A DNA stretch of 51,575 nt from an uncultured Pseudomonadota bacterium (GTDB taxonomy: Bacteria > Pseudomonadota > Gammaproteobacteria > Steroidobacterales > Steroidobacteraceae). Every line of letters begins with the position of its first letter. Positions within the stretch are counted from its first letter, which is position 1. Shown piece after piece: positions 26,849 through 35,606 of this stretch. The position numbers and the translations under genes were made by a program. The DNA lies in NCBI GenBank assembly GCA_946479515.1, contig CAMLGF010000020.1, positions 1-51,575 on the forward strand, given 5' to 3'. The notes below the pieces were generated by a model. The model was not told the DNA's origin, made no database searches, and saw only the letters and a program-made list of their open reading frames with translations.

Positions 26849-27760
26849 ATGGCACGTATGCTACCAGCCGACACCGCCGCACCGCCCGTGCACACCACGA
26901 ATCTGCAGGGGCTCCGCAAGATCCACACCGGCAAGGTTCGCGACATCTACGAGATCGACGCGGATTCGATGCTCATCGTCACCACCGATCGGCTGTCGGC
27001 CTTCGACGTGGTGCTGCCCGATCCGATTCCCGGCAAGGGCCGGGTGCTGAATTCCATCTCTAATTTCTGGTTCGCAAAGACGCAGCACATCGTCTCGAAT
27101 CACCTGACGGGCCGGAAGATAGAGGAAGTCGTGAGCGATCCGGCCGAGCGCGCCATGCTTGCCGATCGCGCGGTCATCGTCAGGAGACTCAAGACCGTGC
27201 CGCTCGAAGCCGTGGTGCGCGGCTACGTCATCGGCTCGGGCTGGAAGGACTACCAGAAGACCGGCGCCATCTCCGGCATCAAACTACCGGCGGGACTCAG
27301 GCAGGCCGCGCGCCTGCCGCGAACCCTGTTCACGCCCTCCACCAAGGCCGCCATCGGCGAGCACGACGAGACGATCAGCTTCGAACAGGCCGAGGCCATC
27401 GTCGGCGCGCAACTCGCCGCGCGCGTGCGCGACACCGCCATCCGCCTGTACGAGTTCGCGGCGGAACACGCGCGCCTGCGCGGCATCATCATCGCCGACA
27501 CCAAGTTCGAGTTCGCGCAGGACGCGGACGGCTCGCTGGTGCTCATCGACGAAGTGCTCACTCCCGATTCCTCGCGCTTCTGGCCCGCCGACACCTGGCG
27601 CGAGGGCATCAGCCCGCCCTCCTTCGACAAGCAGTTCGTGCGTGATTACCTGGAGACGCTGGACTGGAACAAGCAGCCGCCCGGGCCGCCGTTGCCGCCG
27701 GAAATCATCGCCAGGACCTCGGCCAACTACCGGGAAGCGTTGCGACGCCTGACGGCGTAG
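26849..27760 (+). CDS. purC: SAICAR synthetase
   Basis: PurC joins aspartate to CAIR in purine synthesis. The 303-residue protein has [70 protein letters not shown] and [13 protein letters not shown], all family landmarks. This is the longer PurC form of about 300 residues. The start may be ATG 26849 or ATG 26858; a TAAGAT -10 (26841-26846) would place the RNA start between them and so favours the second. Confidence 0.95.
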   Translation: MARMLPADTAAPPVHTTNLQGLRKIHTGKVRDIYEIDADSMLIVTTDRLSAFDVVLPDPIPGKGRVLNSISNFWFAKTQHIVSNHLTGRKIEEVVSDPAERAMLADRAVIVRRLKTVPLEAVVRGYVIGSGWKDYQKTGAISGIKLPAGLRQAARLPRTLFTPSTKAAIGEHDETISFEQAEAIVGAQLAARVRDTAIRLYEFAAEHARLRGIIIADTKFEFAQDADGSLVLIDEVLTPDSSRFWPADTWREGISPPSFDKQFVRDYLETLDWNKQPPGPPLPPEIIARTSANYREALRRLTA

Positions 27761-27816
27761 CGTGGCCCGGGCCGTAGTGGGACACGGCCGCCGATCTAAT
27801 CTATTCTGGCGCTCCC

Positions 27817-29121
27817 ATGATCCTGGCATTCTGGAACTGGCTCGACCGCTACCTGTTTGGCGAGTACTCCGAGGGACACACCCCGGGCGCGTTCGCATTG
27901 CGCGTGCTGCGATATCCGTACGCGGTGCTGCGCGACCTGTCGCGCGGCCAGATCAACCTGCATGCCATGGGCCTGGTGTACGCGACGTTGCTGTCGCTGG
28001 TGCCGCTGATCGCCTTTGCCTTCGCCGTGCTCAAGGCCTTTGGCGCGCACCGTAAGCTCGAGCCGCTGATCTTCGAATTCTTCAAACCCGTGGGCGGCAG
28101 TGCGCACGAGCTCACCGCCAGGGTCATGCAGTTCGCCGACAACGTCAGCACCGGCGTGGTCGGTTCACTGGGCCTCACGCTGCTGCTCTGGACGCTGCTC
28201 GGCACGATCAAGAAAGTCGAAGACAGTTTCAATTTCCTGTGGCGCGTCGAACATGCGCGCAGTTTCGCGCGGCGCGTGACCGAGTACGTGGCGTTGCTGA
28301 TCGTGGGTCCCATCGTGGTCGTGAGCTTCCTCGGCCTCTCGCATCACGCGCTGGAGAGCGCCAGCGCGGGCTTCGGCCGCTACATGCCGTTCTTCGACCG
28401 GCTCAAGGATCTCGGGCTGTGGCTCGCGCCGTACTTCATGGTCACGGCGATCTTCACGGCGGTGTACATGTTCGTGCCCAACACGCGCGTGAAATGGCGG
28501 CCCGCGCTCATCGGCGGGATCACCGCGGGCATTCTCTGGGCTGTGGTCGGTCACCTGTTCACCGCCATGGTCGTTCACACGACGCGGCTCTCGGTGGTGT
28601 ATGCGGGTTTTGCGTTGATCGTCGCCGCGCTGCTGTGGACCTACTTCGGCTGGCTCATCCTGCTGATCGGCGCGCAACTCTCCTTCTACGTGCAGAACCG
28701 CAACTACCTGCGCCTCGGTCTGACCGAACTGCGCCTCTCGGGCGTGCAGCGCGAGCAGCTCACGCTCAAGGTGATGTACCTGATCGCGCTCAGCTACCAC
28801 GATGGCAAGAAGCGCTGGTCGCTCGACCGGCTGTCGCACGAGCTCGGCATGCCGGGCATCGCCGTGGCGCGCATAGTGAACGCGCTGGAAGCGGCCAGCC
28901 TCGTCACGGTCACCGAGGACGAGCACCTGCTGCCGGCGCGCGATCTCGGCAAGATCTCCATCCACGAAATCCTCGACATCGCGCGCAATGAGAAATCCGG
29001 GCAGGTTGGCTGGCGCAATTCCAGGCTGCCGGTCGTCGATGCCATTTGCGCGAAGATGGACGAAGCCTGGCGCGAGAGCTGCGGCGAGACGACGCTGCGC
29101 GACCTGATCGAACGAGGCTGA
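27817..29121 (+). CDS. YihY/BrkB family inner-membrane protein
   Basis: This 434-residue protein has six membrane helices in the first 300 residues with the family motifs MGLVYATLLSLVPLIAF, RPALIGGITAGILWAV and VVYAGFALIVAALLWTYFGWLILLIGAQLSF. A C-terminal region of about 130 residues (from SYHDGKKRWSLDRLSHELG) looks like a winged-helix domain, as in longer proteobacterial YihY proteins. The old RNase BN label for this family is wrong; function is not established. GGGACA (27779-27784) and TATTCT (27802-27807) 17 bases apart form a promoter, with the ATG 9 bases after the -10. Confidence 0.9.
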   Translation: MILAFWNWLDRYLFGEYSEGHTPGAFALRVLRYPYAVLRDLSRGQINLHAMGLVYATLLSLVPLIAFAFAVLKAFGAHRKLEPLIFEFFKPVGGSAHELTARVMQFADNVSTGVVGSLGLTLLLWTLLGTIKKVEDSFNFLWRVEHARSFARRVTEYVALLIVGPIVVVSFLGLSHHALESASAGFGRYMPFFDRLKDLGLWLAPYFMVTAIFTAVYMFVPNTRVKWRPALIGGITAGILWAVVGHLFTAMVVHTTRLSVVYAGFALIVAALLWTYFGWLILLIGAQLSFYVQNRNYLRLGLTELRLSGVQREQLTLKVMYLIALSYHDGKKRWSLDRLSHELGMPGIAVARIVNALEAASLVTVTEDEHLLPARDLGKISIHEILDIARNEKSGQVGWRNSRLPVVDAICAKMDEAWRESCGETTLRDLIERG

Positions 29122-29143
29122 GCGCGCCGGCCCGCCGTCGGAC

Positions 29144-30148
29144 TCAGGGCGGCGAGATCGCGCCGGCGTCGTTGAACCAGATCTTGCCGGCGGTCGACGA
29201 TATGTGCACACCGCCCGCCCAGTAATCGAGTGGATTGTCCGGCCACGAAGACGCGTGACCCTGATCCACCGAATCGCCGAAGGCGGTGAGCTCGAAGTCC
29301 GTCTGCTGCATGCTGCGTGCATTGCCCGTCGCGGAGAGCAACGGCCGCGGCAGTTGCGGCGACGCCATGCGCAACAGCCGCCAGAACAGATAGCTGTCGC
29401 CGATCAGATCGCCCTCGTCGAAATGCTCTCCCATGGTGTAGCCGATCACGCGCCCGGCGCGCGGCCCGCGTTCGCGGACGTTCCGCAGCAGCTGGCGGTC
29501 CCAGAAGTCGAGACCGCTGGCGCGCTCGGGATAGCGGCGCAGCACGTGACGGACGGCCTGCCGCAGATGTGGCGATGCCTGTGGATTCTGCGAGTCGAAG
29601 CGCTGTACGTCGGCCGGGTCATCGGCCGACAACGCGCGCCACGCATTGCGATAGCAGATCCAGTCATCCATCGACAGCGCACGCGGCGGCGGATGCATGC
29701 GCAACCGGCCGGAGTCGAGTTCGCCCATCTGCACCACGCGCCGCCCGGAAGGCGGAACCTGAAAATATTCGATCAGTTCGAGGCGGCCCGGATCGGCCCC
29801 GAGCCGCTCGAGCAGTTCGAGCAGGAATGCGAGGCAGAACTGATCGGTGTTTCCGGTCGCGATCCAGGCGTAGATCCGCGGCGCGGCGGCGAGCCGGTCC
29901 AGATTCTCCCAGATGCCGTTCTGCGCCGGCCGCAGATCGGCCTGCGCATCGTGCGCCAGCGCCGAGCGCCAGAAAGCGCCGCGCGACTGTTTCCAGTCGT
30001 CGGCGCCGGCGAACGGCAGGACGGGTCCGCAGGACAGGACGTCGCGCGAGACGACCAGCCGGGTGGACGCGCTGATCGCCTGCTTGAGATTCTCGGCGGC
30101 GATATCGCCATTGACCAGGTGCAGCGCGTTGGGATCGAGCCCGGGCAA
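29144..30148 (-). CDS. DUF1835/DUF3658 domain protein
   Basis: This 334-residue protein opens with LHLVNGDIAAENLKQA and VVSRDVLSCGPV, the marks of DUF1835, and its second half (about residues 160-290) fits the partner domain DUF3658. Function of this family is unknown. It starts with TTG at 30148, with GAGG 6 bases upstream and only 11 bases after the pmbA stop, so it is most likely translated from the pmbA transcript. The C-terminal 50 residues look unlike the domain core and may be lineage specific. Confidence 0.72.
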   Translation of the reverse strand: MPGLDPNALHLVNGDIAAENLKQAISASTRLVVSRDVLSCGPVLPFAGADDWKQSRGAFWRSALAHDAQADLRPAQNGIWENLDRLAAAPRIYAWIATGNTDQFCLAFLLELLERLGADPGRLELIEYFQVPPSGRRVVQMGELDSGRLRMHPPPRALSMDDWICYRNAWRALSADDPADVQRFDSQNPQASPHLRQAVRHVLRRYPERASGLDFWDRQLLRNVRERGPRAGRVIGYTMGEHFDEGDLIGDSYLFWRLLRMASPQLPRPLLSATGNARSMQQTDFELTAFGDSVDQGHASSWPDNPLDYWAGGVHISSTAGKIWFNDAGAISPP

Positions 30149-30159
30149 CCTGCGCCTCG

Positions 30160-31524
30160 CTACTCGCCGGCGATGGTCATATCGCTGATGAGTACCGAAC
30201 CCACGCGCACCCCGCCACGCAGGTCGACGTCGCTGCCGATCGCGGCGATGTTGCGGTACATGTCCTTGAGATTGCCGGCGATGGTGATCTCGTGGACGGG
30301 CCAGGCGATGGCGCCGTTCTCCACCCAGAAGCCCGACGCACCGCGCGAGTAGTCGCCCGTCACGCCGTTCACGCCCTGGCCCATGAGCTCGGTGACCAGC
30401 AGCCCGGTGCCGAGCTGCTTCATGAGGTTGTCGATCGGTACGCCACCGCCGGCGGATTCCACCAGCAGGTTGTGGGTACCGCCCGCATTGCCGGTGGTGC
30501 GCAGGCCGAGCTTGCGCGCCGAGTAGCTGCCGAGGATATACCCCTGCAGCGTGCCGTCCCGGACCAGGTCGCGATCGCGGGTGGTCACGCCTTCCGCGTC
30601 GAACGGCGCGCTGCCCAGCGCCTTGCGGATGTGCGGCCGCTCGCGCAGCGCGAGGAATTCCGGGAACACCTGCTGGCCCGCGGCGCCCAGCAGGAACGAG
30701 CTCTTGCGATACTGGCTGCTGCCGCGCACCGCGCCGAGAAAGTGGCCGATGAGCCCGCGCGCCACCTCCGGCGCGTACAGCACGCGTGACTTGCGCGTCG
30801 CGAGACGGCGCGCGCCGAGGCGCCTGACCGCGCGCTCGCCGGCCTTGCGGCCGATGGCCGCGGCGGCTTCCAGATCACGCGCGTCGCGCGCCGACGAGTA
30901 CCAGTAGTCGCGCTGCATGTCCTCGCCCACCTGCGCGAGCAGCACGCAGCTGACGCTGTGGCTGGTGCTGGCGAAGCCTTCCAGGAACCCGTGCGAGTTG
31001 CCGTAGACGCGCACGCCACGATGGCTGGCCACGCTCGCGCCCTCGGAATTGGTGATGCGCGAATCCACCGATCGTCCCGCGGCTTCGCAGGCACGCGCGG
31101 TTTCCACCGCCTGCTCGGGCGAGAGGTCCCAGGGATGATCGAGATCGAGATCCGGGATGTCGCGCGCCAGCTCGTCCGGATCGGCGAGCCCGGCGCACTC
31201 GTCCTCGGCGGTGTAGCGGGCGATGTCGCAGGCCTTCTCGACGGTCTCCGCCACGGCCCTGGAAGACAGGTCGGCGGTACTCGCCGAGCCCTTGCGCTTG
31301 CCGAAATAGACGGTGACTCCCATGCCGCGATCACGCTGGTACTCGACCGTCTCCACCTCGCCGAGCCGCACTGTGGTGGTGAGCCCCTTCTGCAGGCTGA
31401 CGTCGGCCTCGGCCTGCGTGGCGCCGCGGTCGCGCGCCAGCTTCAGCGCATCGGAGACGATGTCCTTGAGTTCCGGAATCCGGCTGCCATCGACTTCCTG
31501 GCGAGGTTGGACGAGTGCTTGCAT
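30160..31524 (-). CDS. pmbA: TldE/PmbA subunit of the TldD-TldE protease
   Basis: This 454-residue protein is PmbA (TldE), the non-catalytic partner of the TldD metalloprotease, known in E. coli to mature microcin B17 and degrade CcdA. Recognised stretches are GVTVYFGKRKGSASTADLS, YSSARDARDLE, GTLQGYILGSYSARKLGLRTTGNAGG and GVNGVTGDYSRGASGFWVENG. A TACAAT -10 box (31536-31531) lies 6 bases from the ATG, so its mRNA appears leaderless. The tldD gene is 4 kb away at 35607-37064. Confidence 0.95.
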   Translation of the reverse strand: MQALVQPRQEVDGSRIPELKDIVSDALKLARDRGATQAEADVSLQKGLTTTVRLGEVETVEYQRDRGMGVTVYFGKRKGSASTADLSSRAVAETVEKACDIARYTAEDECAGLADPDELARDIPDLDLDHPWDLSPEQAVETARACEAAGRSVDSRITNSEGASVASHRGVRVYGNSHGFLEGFASTSHSVSCVLLAQVGEDMQRDYWYSSARDARDLEAAAAIGRKAGERAVRRLGARRLATRKSRVLYAPEVARGLIGHFLGAVRGSSQYRKSSFLLGAAGQQVFPEFLALRERPHIRKALGSAPFDAEGVTTRDRDLVRDGTLQGYILGSYSARKLGLRTTGNAGGTHNLLVESAGGGVPIDNLMKQLGTGLLVTELMGQGVNGVTGDYSRGASGFWVENGAIAWPVHEITIAGNLKDMYRNIAAIGSDVDLRGGVRVGSVLISDMTIAGE

Positions 31525-31530
31525 GGCAGA

Positions 31531-31536
31531 ATTGTA
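31531..31536 (-). promoter_or_regulatory. -10 box of pmbA inside a 14-base divergent spacer
   Basis: The minus strand reads TACAAT with 6 bases to the pmbA ATG. The two divergent start codons (31524 minus, 31539 plus) are only 14 bases apart, leaving no room for ordinary leaders. A clear -35 is not visible. Confidence 0.5.
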
Positions 31537-31538
31537 CG

Positions 31539-32066
31539 ATGCAGGACGAAGAAGACAGCGGGGAATTCGCCCCGTACGACCGCCCCAGCAAGAGCCAGCG
31601 CAAACGCGAGGCGGATGCCGCCCAGGAATTGGGAACCCGCCTCATCGAGTTGAAGGAATCCGAGCTGCGGGCGCTGGAGCTGCCCGACAGACTGCTGGAC
31701 GCGATTCTGCTCGCCAAGCGCATCACCACGCGGGGCGGGCTCGCGCGCCAGCGCCAGTTCATCGGCAAGCTGATGCGCGACATCGATCCCGCGCCCGTCG
31801 AAGCCGCGCTGGCCGAGAAGTCGCGTGCCGCGCAGTTCGCCTCCGAGAAGCACAAGCGCATCGAGGCCTGGCGCAACCGCCTGCTCGGCGAGGGGCCCGC
31901 CGCTCTCGACGAACTGCTGCGCTGGTGCCCGGGCGCGGACCGCAAGGCGCTGCAGACGCTCGTTGCCAAGGCCACCGGGGCACGCGTGGATTCCGGCAGT
32001 CGCGAGGCCGCCTCGCGCGAACTGTTCCGTACCCTGCGTGGCTTGTTTGATAGTATTCCGCGATGA
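31539..32066 (+). CDS. darP: Ribosome assembly factor DarP (YjgA, DUF615)
   Basis: This 175-residue charged helical protein matches YjgA/DarP, which helps late 50S subunit maturation near the peptidyl transferase centre. Landmarks are [55 protein letters not shown] and the C-terminal [17 protein letters not shown]. The gene is divergent from pmbA, as in many gammaproteobacteria where the two are neighbours. It overlaps purE by 4 bases (ATGA). I chose the ATG at 31539 because an earlier in-frame ATG lies inside pmbA. Confidence 0.92.
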   Translation: MQDEEDSGEFAPYDRPSKSQRKREADAAQELGTRLIELKESELRALELPDRLLDAILLAKRITTRGGLARQRQFIGKLMRDIDPAPVEAALAEKSRAAQFASEKHKRIEAWRNRLLGEGPAALDELLRWCPGADRKALQTLVAKATGARVDSGSREAASRELFRTLRGLFDSIPR

Positions 32067-32569
32067 AACCACTGGTCGGCATCATCATGGGTTCGTCGTC
32101 TGACTGGGACACCATGCGCGCCGCCGCCGAGGCGCTCGACAAGCTCAAGGTTCCCCACGAGACCCGCGTGGTCTCGGCGCACCGCACGCCCGACCTGCTG
32201 TTCGAATACGCCGCCTCCGCCCAGGCCCGCGGGCTCGAAGTGATCATCGCCGGCGCCGGCGGTGCGGCCCACCTACCCGGCATGGTGGCCGCCAAGACCA
32301 CGCTGCCCGTGCTCGGCGTGCCGGTGCAATCCAAGGCCCTCAACGGCATGGACTCGTTGCTGTCCATCGTGCAGATGCCGGCCGGCATTCCCGTGGCCAC
32401 TTTTGCCATCGGCCTCGCCGGCGCCACAAATGCCGGGCTTGCGGCGGCGGCCATCCTCGCCAACAAGCGCCCCGAGATCGACGCCGCGCTGAAGCAGTTT
32501 CGCGCCGAGCAGACCGCCCGGGTGCTGGCCAAGCCCGACCCCAAAACGGGCGATTCCGCGCAGCGGTGA
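32063..32569 (+). CDS. purE: N5-CAIR mutase PurE
   Basis: This 168-residue class I PurE converts N5-CAIR to CAIR. The active-site motifs are [20 protein letters not shown] (with the catalytic His), [26 protein letters not shown] and [12 protein letters not shown]. It overlaps darP by 4 bases and precedes purK by 1 base, so all three are co-translated. Confidence 0.97.
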   Translation: MKPLVGIIMGSSSDWDTMRAAAEALDKLKVPHETRVVSAHRTPDLLFEYAASAQARGLEVIIAGAGGAAHLPGMVAAKTTLPVLGVPVQSKALNGMDSLLSIVQMPAGIPVATFAIGLAGATNAGLAAAAILANKRPEIDAALKQFRAEQTARVLAKPDPKTGDSAQR

Positions 32570-32570
32570 C

Positions 32571-33683
32571 ATGACCATCGGGATCGTCGGCGCCGGACAG
32601 CTGGGGCGCATGATGGCGTTGGCGGGCTATCCACTGGCGCTCGATTTCCTGTTCCTCGACAAGGATGCCGGCACCCCCGGCGGCCAGGTGGCGCCGCTGC
32701 TCGCCGGAGCTCTCGACGACCGGAAGCTGCTGGGCGAGCTGTCGCAGCGCTGCGAGGTGCTCACCTTCGACTGGGAGAATGTCGGCGTCGAGGCGTTCGA
32801 GGGACTGCCGCCTGGCGGCGCGCGCATCCACCCGCCGCTGCGCGCACTGGCCGCCGCCCAGGACCGGCTCACCGAAAAGCGCACCTTCGAGCTGCTCGGC
32901 ATCGCCACCACGCGGTACGCCGCAGTGGATTCGCGCGAATCGCTGGAACTCGCGGTGCGCAGCATCGGCCTGCCGGGCGTGCTCAAGACCCGCCGACTCG
33001 GCTACGACGGCAAGGGTCAGTTCGTGCTGCGCGGGCCGGCCGACCTGGATCGGGCCTGGCACGAGCTCGGTCCATCGGCGCCCCTGCTCTACGAGAACCT
33101 GGTGCCGTTCGACGCCGAAGTGTCGGTGATCGCGGTGCGCGGACGGGACGGCGCCATCGCGTTCTATCCACTGAATCTCAACGTGCACCGCGGCGGCATC
33201 CTGCGCCTGACGCGGGCACCCTACGGCAATGCCGCGCTCACCCGCCAGGCGCAGCGCGCCGCGCGCAAACTACTGGAACACTTTCAGTACGTCGGTGTGC
33301 TCACCATCGAGTTCTTCGTGAAGCGCGGCAAGCTCATCGCCAACGAGATGGCGCCGCGGGTACACAACTCCGGCCACTGGACCATCGAGGGCGCGCACAC
33401 CAGCCAGTTCGAGAACCACGTGCGCGCCATCGCCGGGCTGCCGCTGGGAAGCACGCAGCCGCGCGGGCATGCGGCCATGATCAATCTCATCGGCGCGATG
33501 CCCGGCCGGGACCCGCTGCTGCGGGAGTCCGGCCTGCACTGGCATGACTACGGCAAGTCCGCCCGGCCGGGGCGCAAGCTAGGCCATCTCACGCTCTGCG
33601 AGAACACGGCCCGGGTGCGCGACCAGAGGGCTTTCCAGGTGCTGCGGAAGGTGGATCGAGAGACCTGGCTCGCAATTCGGTGA
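32571..33683 (+). CDS. purK: N5-CAIR synthetase PurK
   Basis: This 370-residue ATP-grasp enzyme makes N5-CAIR from AIR, ATP and bicarbonate. Landmarks are GIVGAGQLGRMMALAGYPL, TFDWENVG, LKTRRLGYDGKGQ, FDAEVSVIAVRGRDG, FYPLNLNVHR and ANEMAPRVHNSGHWTIEGAHTSQFENH. It starts 1 base after purE. No terminator is visible before the following gene 57 bases on. Confidence 0.96.
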   Translation: MTIGIVGAGQLGRMMALAGYPLALDFLFLDKDAGTPGGQVAPLLAGALDDRKLLGELSQRCEVLTFDWENVGVEAFEGLPPGGARIHPPLRALAAAQDRLTEKRTFELLGIATTRYAAVDSRESLELAVRSIGLPGVLKTRRLGYDGKGQFVLRGPADLDRAWHELGPSAPLLYENLVPFDAEVSVIAVRGRDGAIAFYPLNLNVHRGGILRLTRAPYGNAALTRQAQRAARKLLEHFQYVGVLTIEFFVKRGKLIANEMAPRVHNSGHWTIEGAHTSQFENHVRAIAGLPLGSTQPRGHAAMINLIGAMPGRDPLLRESGLHWHDYGKSARPGRKLGHLTLCENTARVRDQRAFQVLRKVDRETWLAIR

Positions 33684-33740
33684 GCCGGAGCCCGGCTTGC
33701 GCACGCCGGCCGGAGCTTTACCGTAATATCGGCTGCCGGC

Positions 33741-35042
33741 ATGTACATCGAGAATTTCAAACTTCGCGAGCTGCCTTTCCGACTGAGCCCGGACCCTCAG
33801 TTCCTGTTCCTGTCCCGGGCCCACGCGCGCGCCAAGGCGTACATGGAATCCACCATCTGGTTCACGGATGGGTTCGTGGTCATCACCGGGGAGATAGGCG
33901 CGGGCAAGACCACGCTCATCGAGAGCTTCCTGCGCCAGCTGGATTCGGACGTGGTGATCGCCCAGATCAACCAGACCCAGGTGAGCGCGGTCGAATTCCT
34001 GCAGTCGGTGCTGGTGCAGTTCGGTTTCTCGCCGTTCAAGATGAAGAAGGCCGAGCTGATCGCCACGCTCAACAGCTTTCTCATCGAGCAGTACGCCGCG
34101 GGTCGCAAGGTGCTGCTCATCATCGACGAGGCGCAGAATCTCTCGCTCAAGGTGCTCGAGGAGATCCGGCTGCTGTCGGGCATCGAGTCCACCAAGGAGA
34201 AGGTGCTGCGCATCATCCTGGCGGGCCAGCCAGAGCTGAACGAGAAGATGGATTCCCCCGAGCTGGTGCAGCTGGCGCAGCGCGTGCGCCTGCGCTTCCA
34301 TCTCGGCGCGCTGTCACGCGAGGACCTGCGCTCCTACGTCAAGCATCGGCTCGATGTCGCCGGCGCCGAGGGGCGCGAGATCTTCGCCGAAGACACGTTT
34401 CCTGAGCTGTACCGCTACTCCGGAGGCGTGCCGCGCCTGGTCAACACCCTGTGCGATACGGCGATGATGGCCGCGTACAACGACGAGCGGGACACGGTCT
34501 CGCTCAAGGATCTGCAGGCGGCGATTGCCGAGCTGGGCTGGGTGGAGTTCGCGGCGCGCGCCAGTACGATTGCCGCGACCATGGCGGTCAAATCACTCGA
34601 TCCGGCCGTGGTGGGCTCCGGCGATCGCGCCAGCCGGACACTCGCGAAACTGGTCCTGTCCACGGACGGCAAATCGGTGGGTGAGCTTCACCTGGTGCCC
34701 GGACGCAAGGTGGTCGGCCGCACGCCCGACAACGACCTGCAGATCGACAGCAAATTCATCAGCCGCCATCACTGCCAGATCGTGACCGGCAGTGACGGCA
34801 TCTCGGTCATCGAAGATCTCAACAGCACCAATGGCATCGTGGTGGCAGGCAAGCGCACGCGCCGGCACACGCTGCGCGACGGTGACGTGGTGACCATGGG
34901 ACAGCACGAGCTGCTGTACGTGGACCGACAGGGCGAACACCTGGCCGACACGGCCGACGATCTGCCCAGCGTCGGCGTGAGCGCGGCCAACGAGGAAGCG
35001 GACGAAGACCCGGCGTCGGGCGACGCCGCCGGCGCGCGCTGA
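33741..35042 (+). CDS. ExeA-like AAA ATPase fused to an FHA domain
   Basis: This 433-residue protein joins two domains. Residues 1-270 are an ExeA/GspA-type AAA ATPase: LPFRLSPDPQFLFLS, Walker A GEIGAGKT (50-57), Walker B VLLIIDEAQN (124-133) and SGGVPRLVNTLCDTAM. Residues about 305-395 are an FHA domain: KVVGRTPDNDLQI, ISRHHCQI, DLNSTNG, the phosphothreonine-binding set. The C-terminal 38 residues are acidic. There is no membrane segment or peptidoglycan-binding domain as in ExeA. A role as a phospho-regulated ATPase is inferred. TAATAT (33724-33729) lies 11 bases before the ATG. No kinase or secretion gene is nearby. Confidence 0.9.
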   Translation: MYIENFKLRELPFRLSPDPQFLFLSRAHARAKAYMESTIWFTDGFVVITGEIGAGKTTLIESFLRQLDSDVVIAQINQTQVSAVEFLQSVLVQFGFSPFKMKKAELIATLNSFLIEQYAAGRKVLLIIDEAQNLSLKVLEEIRLLSGIESTKEKVLRIILAGQPELNEKMDSPELVQLAQRVRLRFHLGALSREDLRSYVKHRLDVAGAEGREIFAEDTFPELYRYSGGVPRLVNTLCDTAMMAAYNDERDTVSLKDLQAAIAELGWVEFAARASTIAATMAVKSLDPAVVGSGDRASRTLAKLVLSTDGKSVGELHLVPGRKVVGRTPDNDLQIDSKFISRHHCQIVTGSDGISVIEDLNSTNGIVVAGKRTRRHTLRDGDVVTMGQHELLYVDRQGEHLADTADDLPSVGVSAANEEADEDPASGDAAGAR

Positions 35043-35054
35043 AACGCGGAAAAG

Positions 35055-35090
35055 AAAAGGCCCGCGGGCTCCTCGCCCGCGGGCCTTTTT
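35055..35090. terminator. Bidirectional terminator between AAA-FHA gene and small minus-strand gene
   Basis: AAAAGGCCCGCGGGC (35055-35069) pairs with GCCCGCGGGCCTTTT (35075-35089) across a 5-base loop, with a T-run on the plus strand and an A-run that gives a U-run on the minus strand. It serves both converging genes. Confidence 0.9.
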
Positions 35091-35106
35091 CATCTGGCGG
35101 ATGCGC

Positions 35107-35280
35107 TTAGCGGCGTCGGCCGGTGAACAAACCGATCAGGCGGCCGAACAACCCGGGGCGGAAGCCGTCCACCTGCATCGCGGCGCGCGGGCTCGACGGA
35201 GAATGGCGGCGCGCTTCGGCCAACACGTCGGCCGGCAGGTTGATCCGGAATTCACCACTGGCTGCTGTGTCGTTGCGCAT
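35107..35280 (-). CDS. Small basic hypothetical protein (57 residues)
   Basis: The frame encodes 57 residues beginning MRNDTAASGEFRINLPADV and ending FGRLIGLFTGRRR, a short hydrophobic/basic tail. I prefer the ATG at 35280 because CGGAG precedes it by about 10 bases; an ATG at 35358 in the same frame would add 26 residues without a ribosome site. A strong terminator follows the stop by 17 bases, which supports a real transcript. I do not recognise the family. A CRP-type site lies about 90 bases upstream. Confidence 0.5.
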   Translation of the reverse strand: MRNDTAASGEFRINLPADVLAEARRHSPSSPRAAMQVDGFRPGLFGRLIGLFTGRRR

Positions 35281-35371
35281 TTGCTGGATACTCCGCTCGT
35301 TGGCTGATGCTGGCCGTGTGTAGGCCTCGGGATATTTCGGGAGAGTTTGCTGGCGCATATGCGGGGCATGA

Positions 35372-35387
35372 TGTGCCGCGGATCACA
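35372..35387. promoter_or_regulatory. CRP-type operator
   Basis: TGTGC-CGCGGA-TCACA matches the CRP consensus at 9 of 10 half-site bases. It lies in the 326-base spacer 35281-35606 and would act on the small minus-strand gene at 35107-35280. The rest of that spacer holds one inverted repeat (35408-35429) and no convincing gene. Confidence 0.5.
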
Positions 35388-35407
35388 GAGTTTCCAATGT
35401 CGCAAAA

Positions 35408-35429
35408 CGCGAACTTCATTATGTTCGCG
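35408..35429. repeat. Inverted repeat in the spacer beside tldD
   Basis: CGCGAAC (35408-35414) and GTTCGCG (35423-35429) flank 8 AT-rich bases (TTCATTAT). The AT-rich centre and 7-base arms fit either an operator or a small hairpin. It lies 20 bases from the CRP-type site. Confidence 0.4.
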
Positions 35430-35606
35430 TCCGACATGCGTGTAGGCGCGGCGCGAATCCTTCGCTACAAAATGCTGACGCACTTTGACGACATCCCTGT
35501 CGACCGCGCGTTGTGATAGTGCGCCGCCGCCGCGCGGCGCGACACTCTGAAATCTGACGCGAGTGTGCAGGAACGCCGATGAGCGCCGCGGCGAATCCGC
35601 GTGGCG

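Noticed and set aside
35307..35516. 69-codon open frame in the spacer beside tldD
   Set aside because: No ribosome site at either possible start, it covers the CRP-type site and inverted repeat, and it matches nothing known to me.
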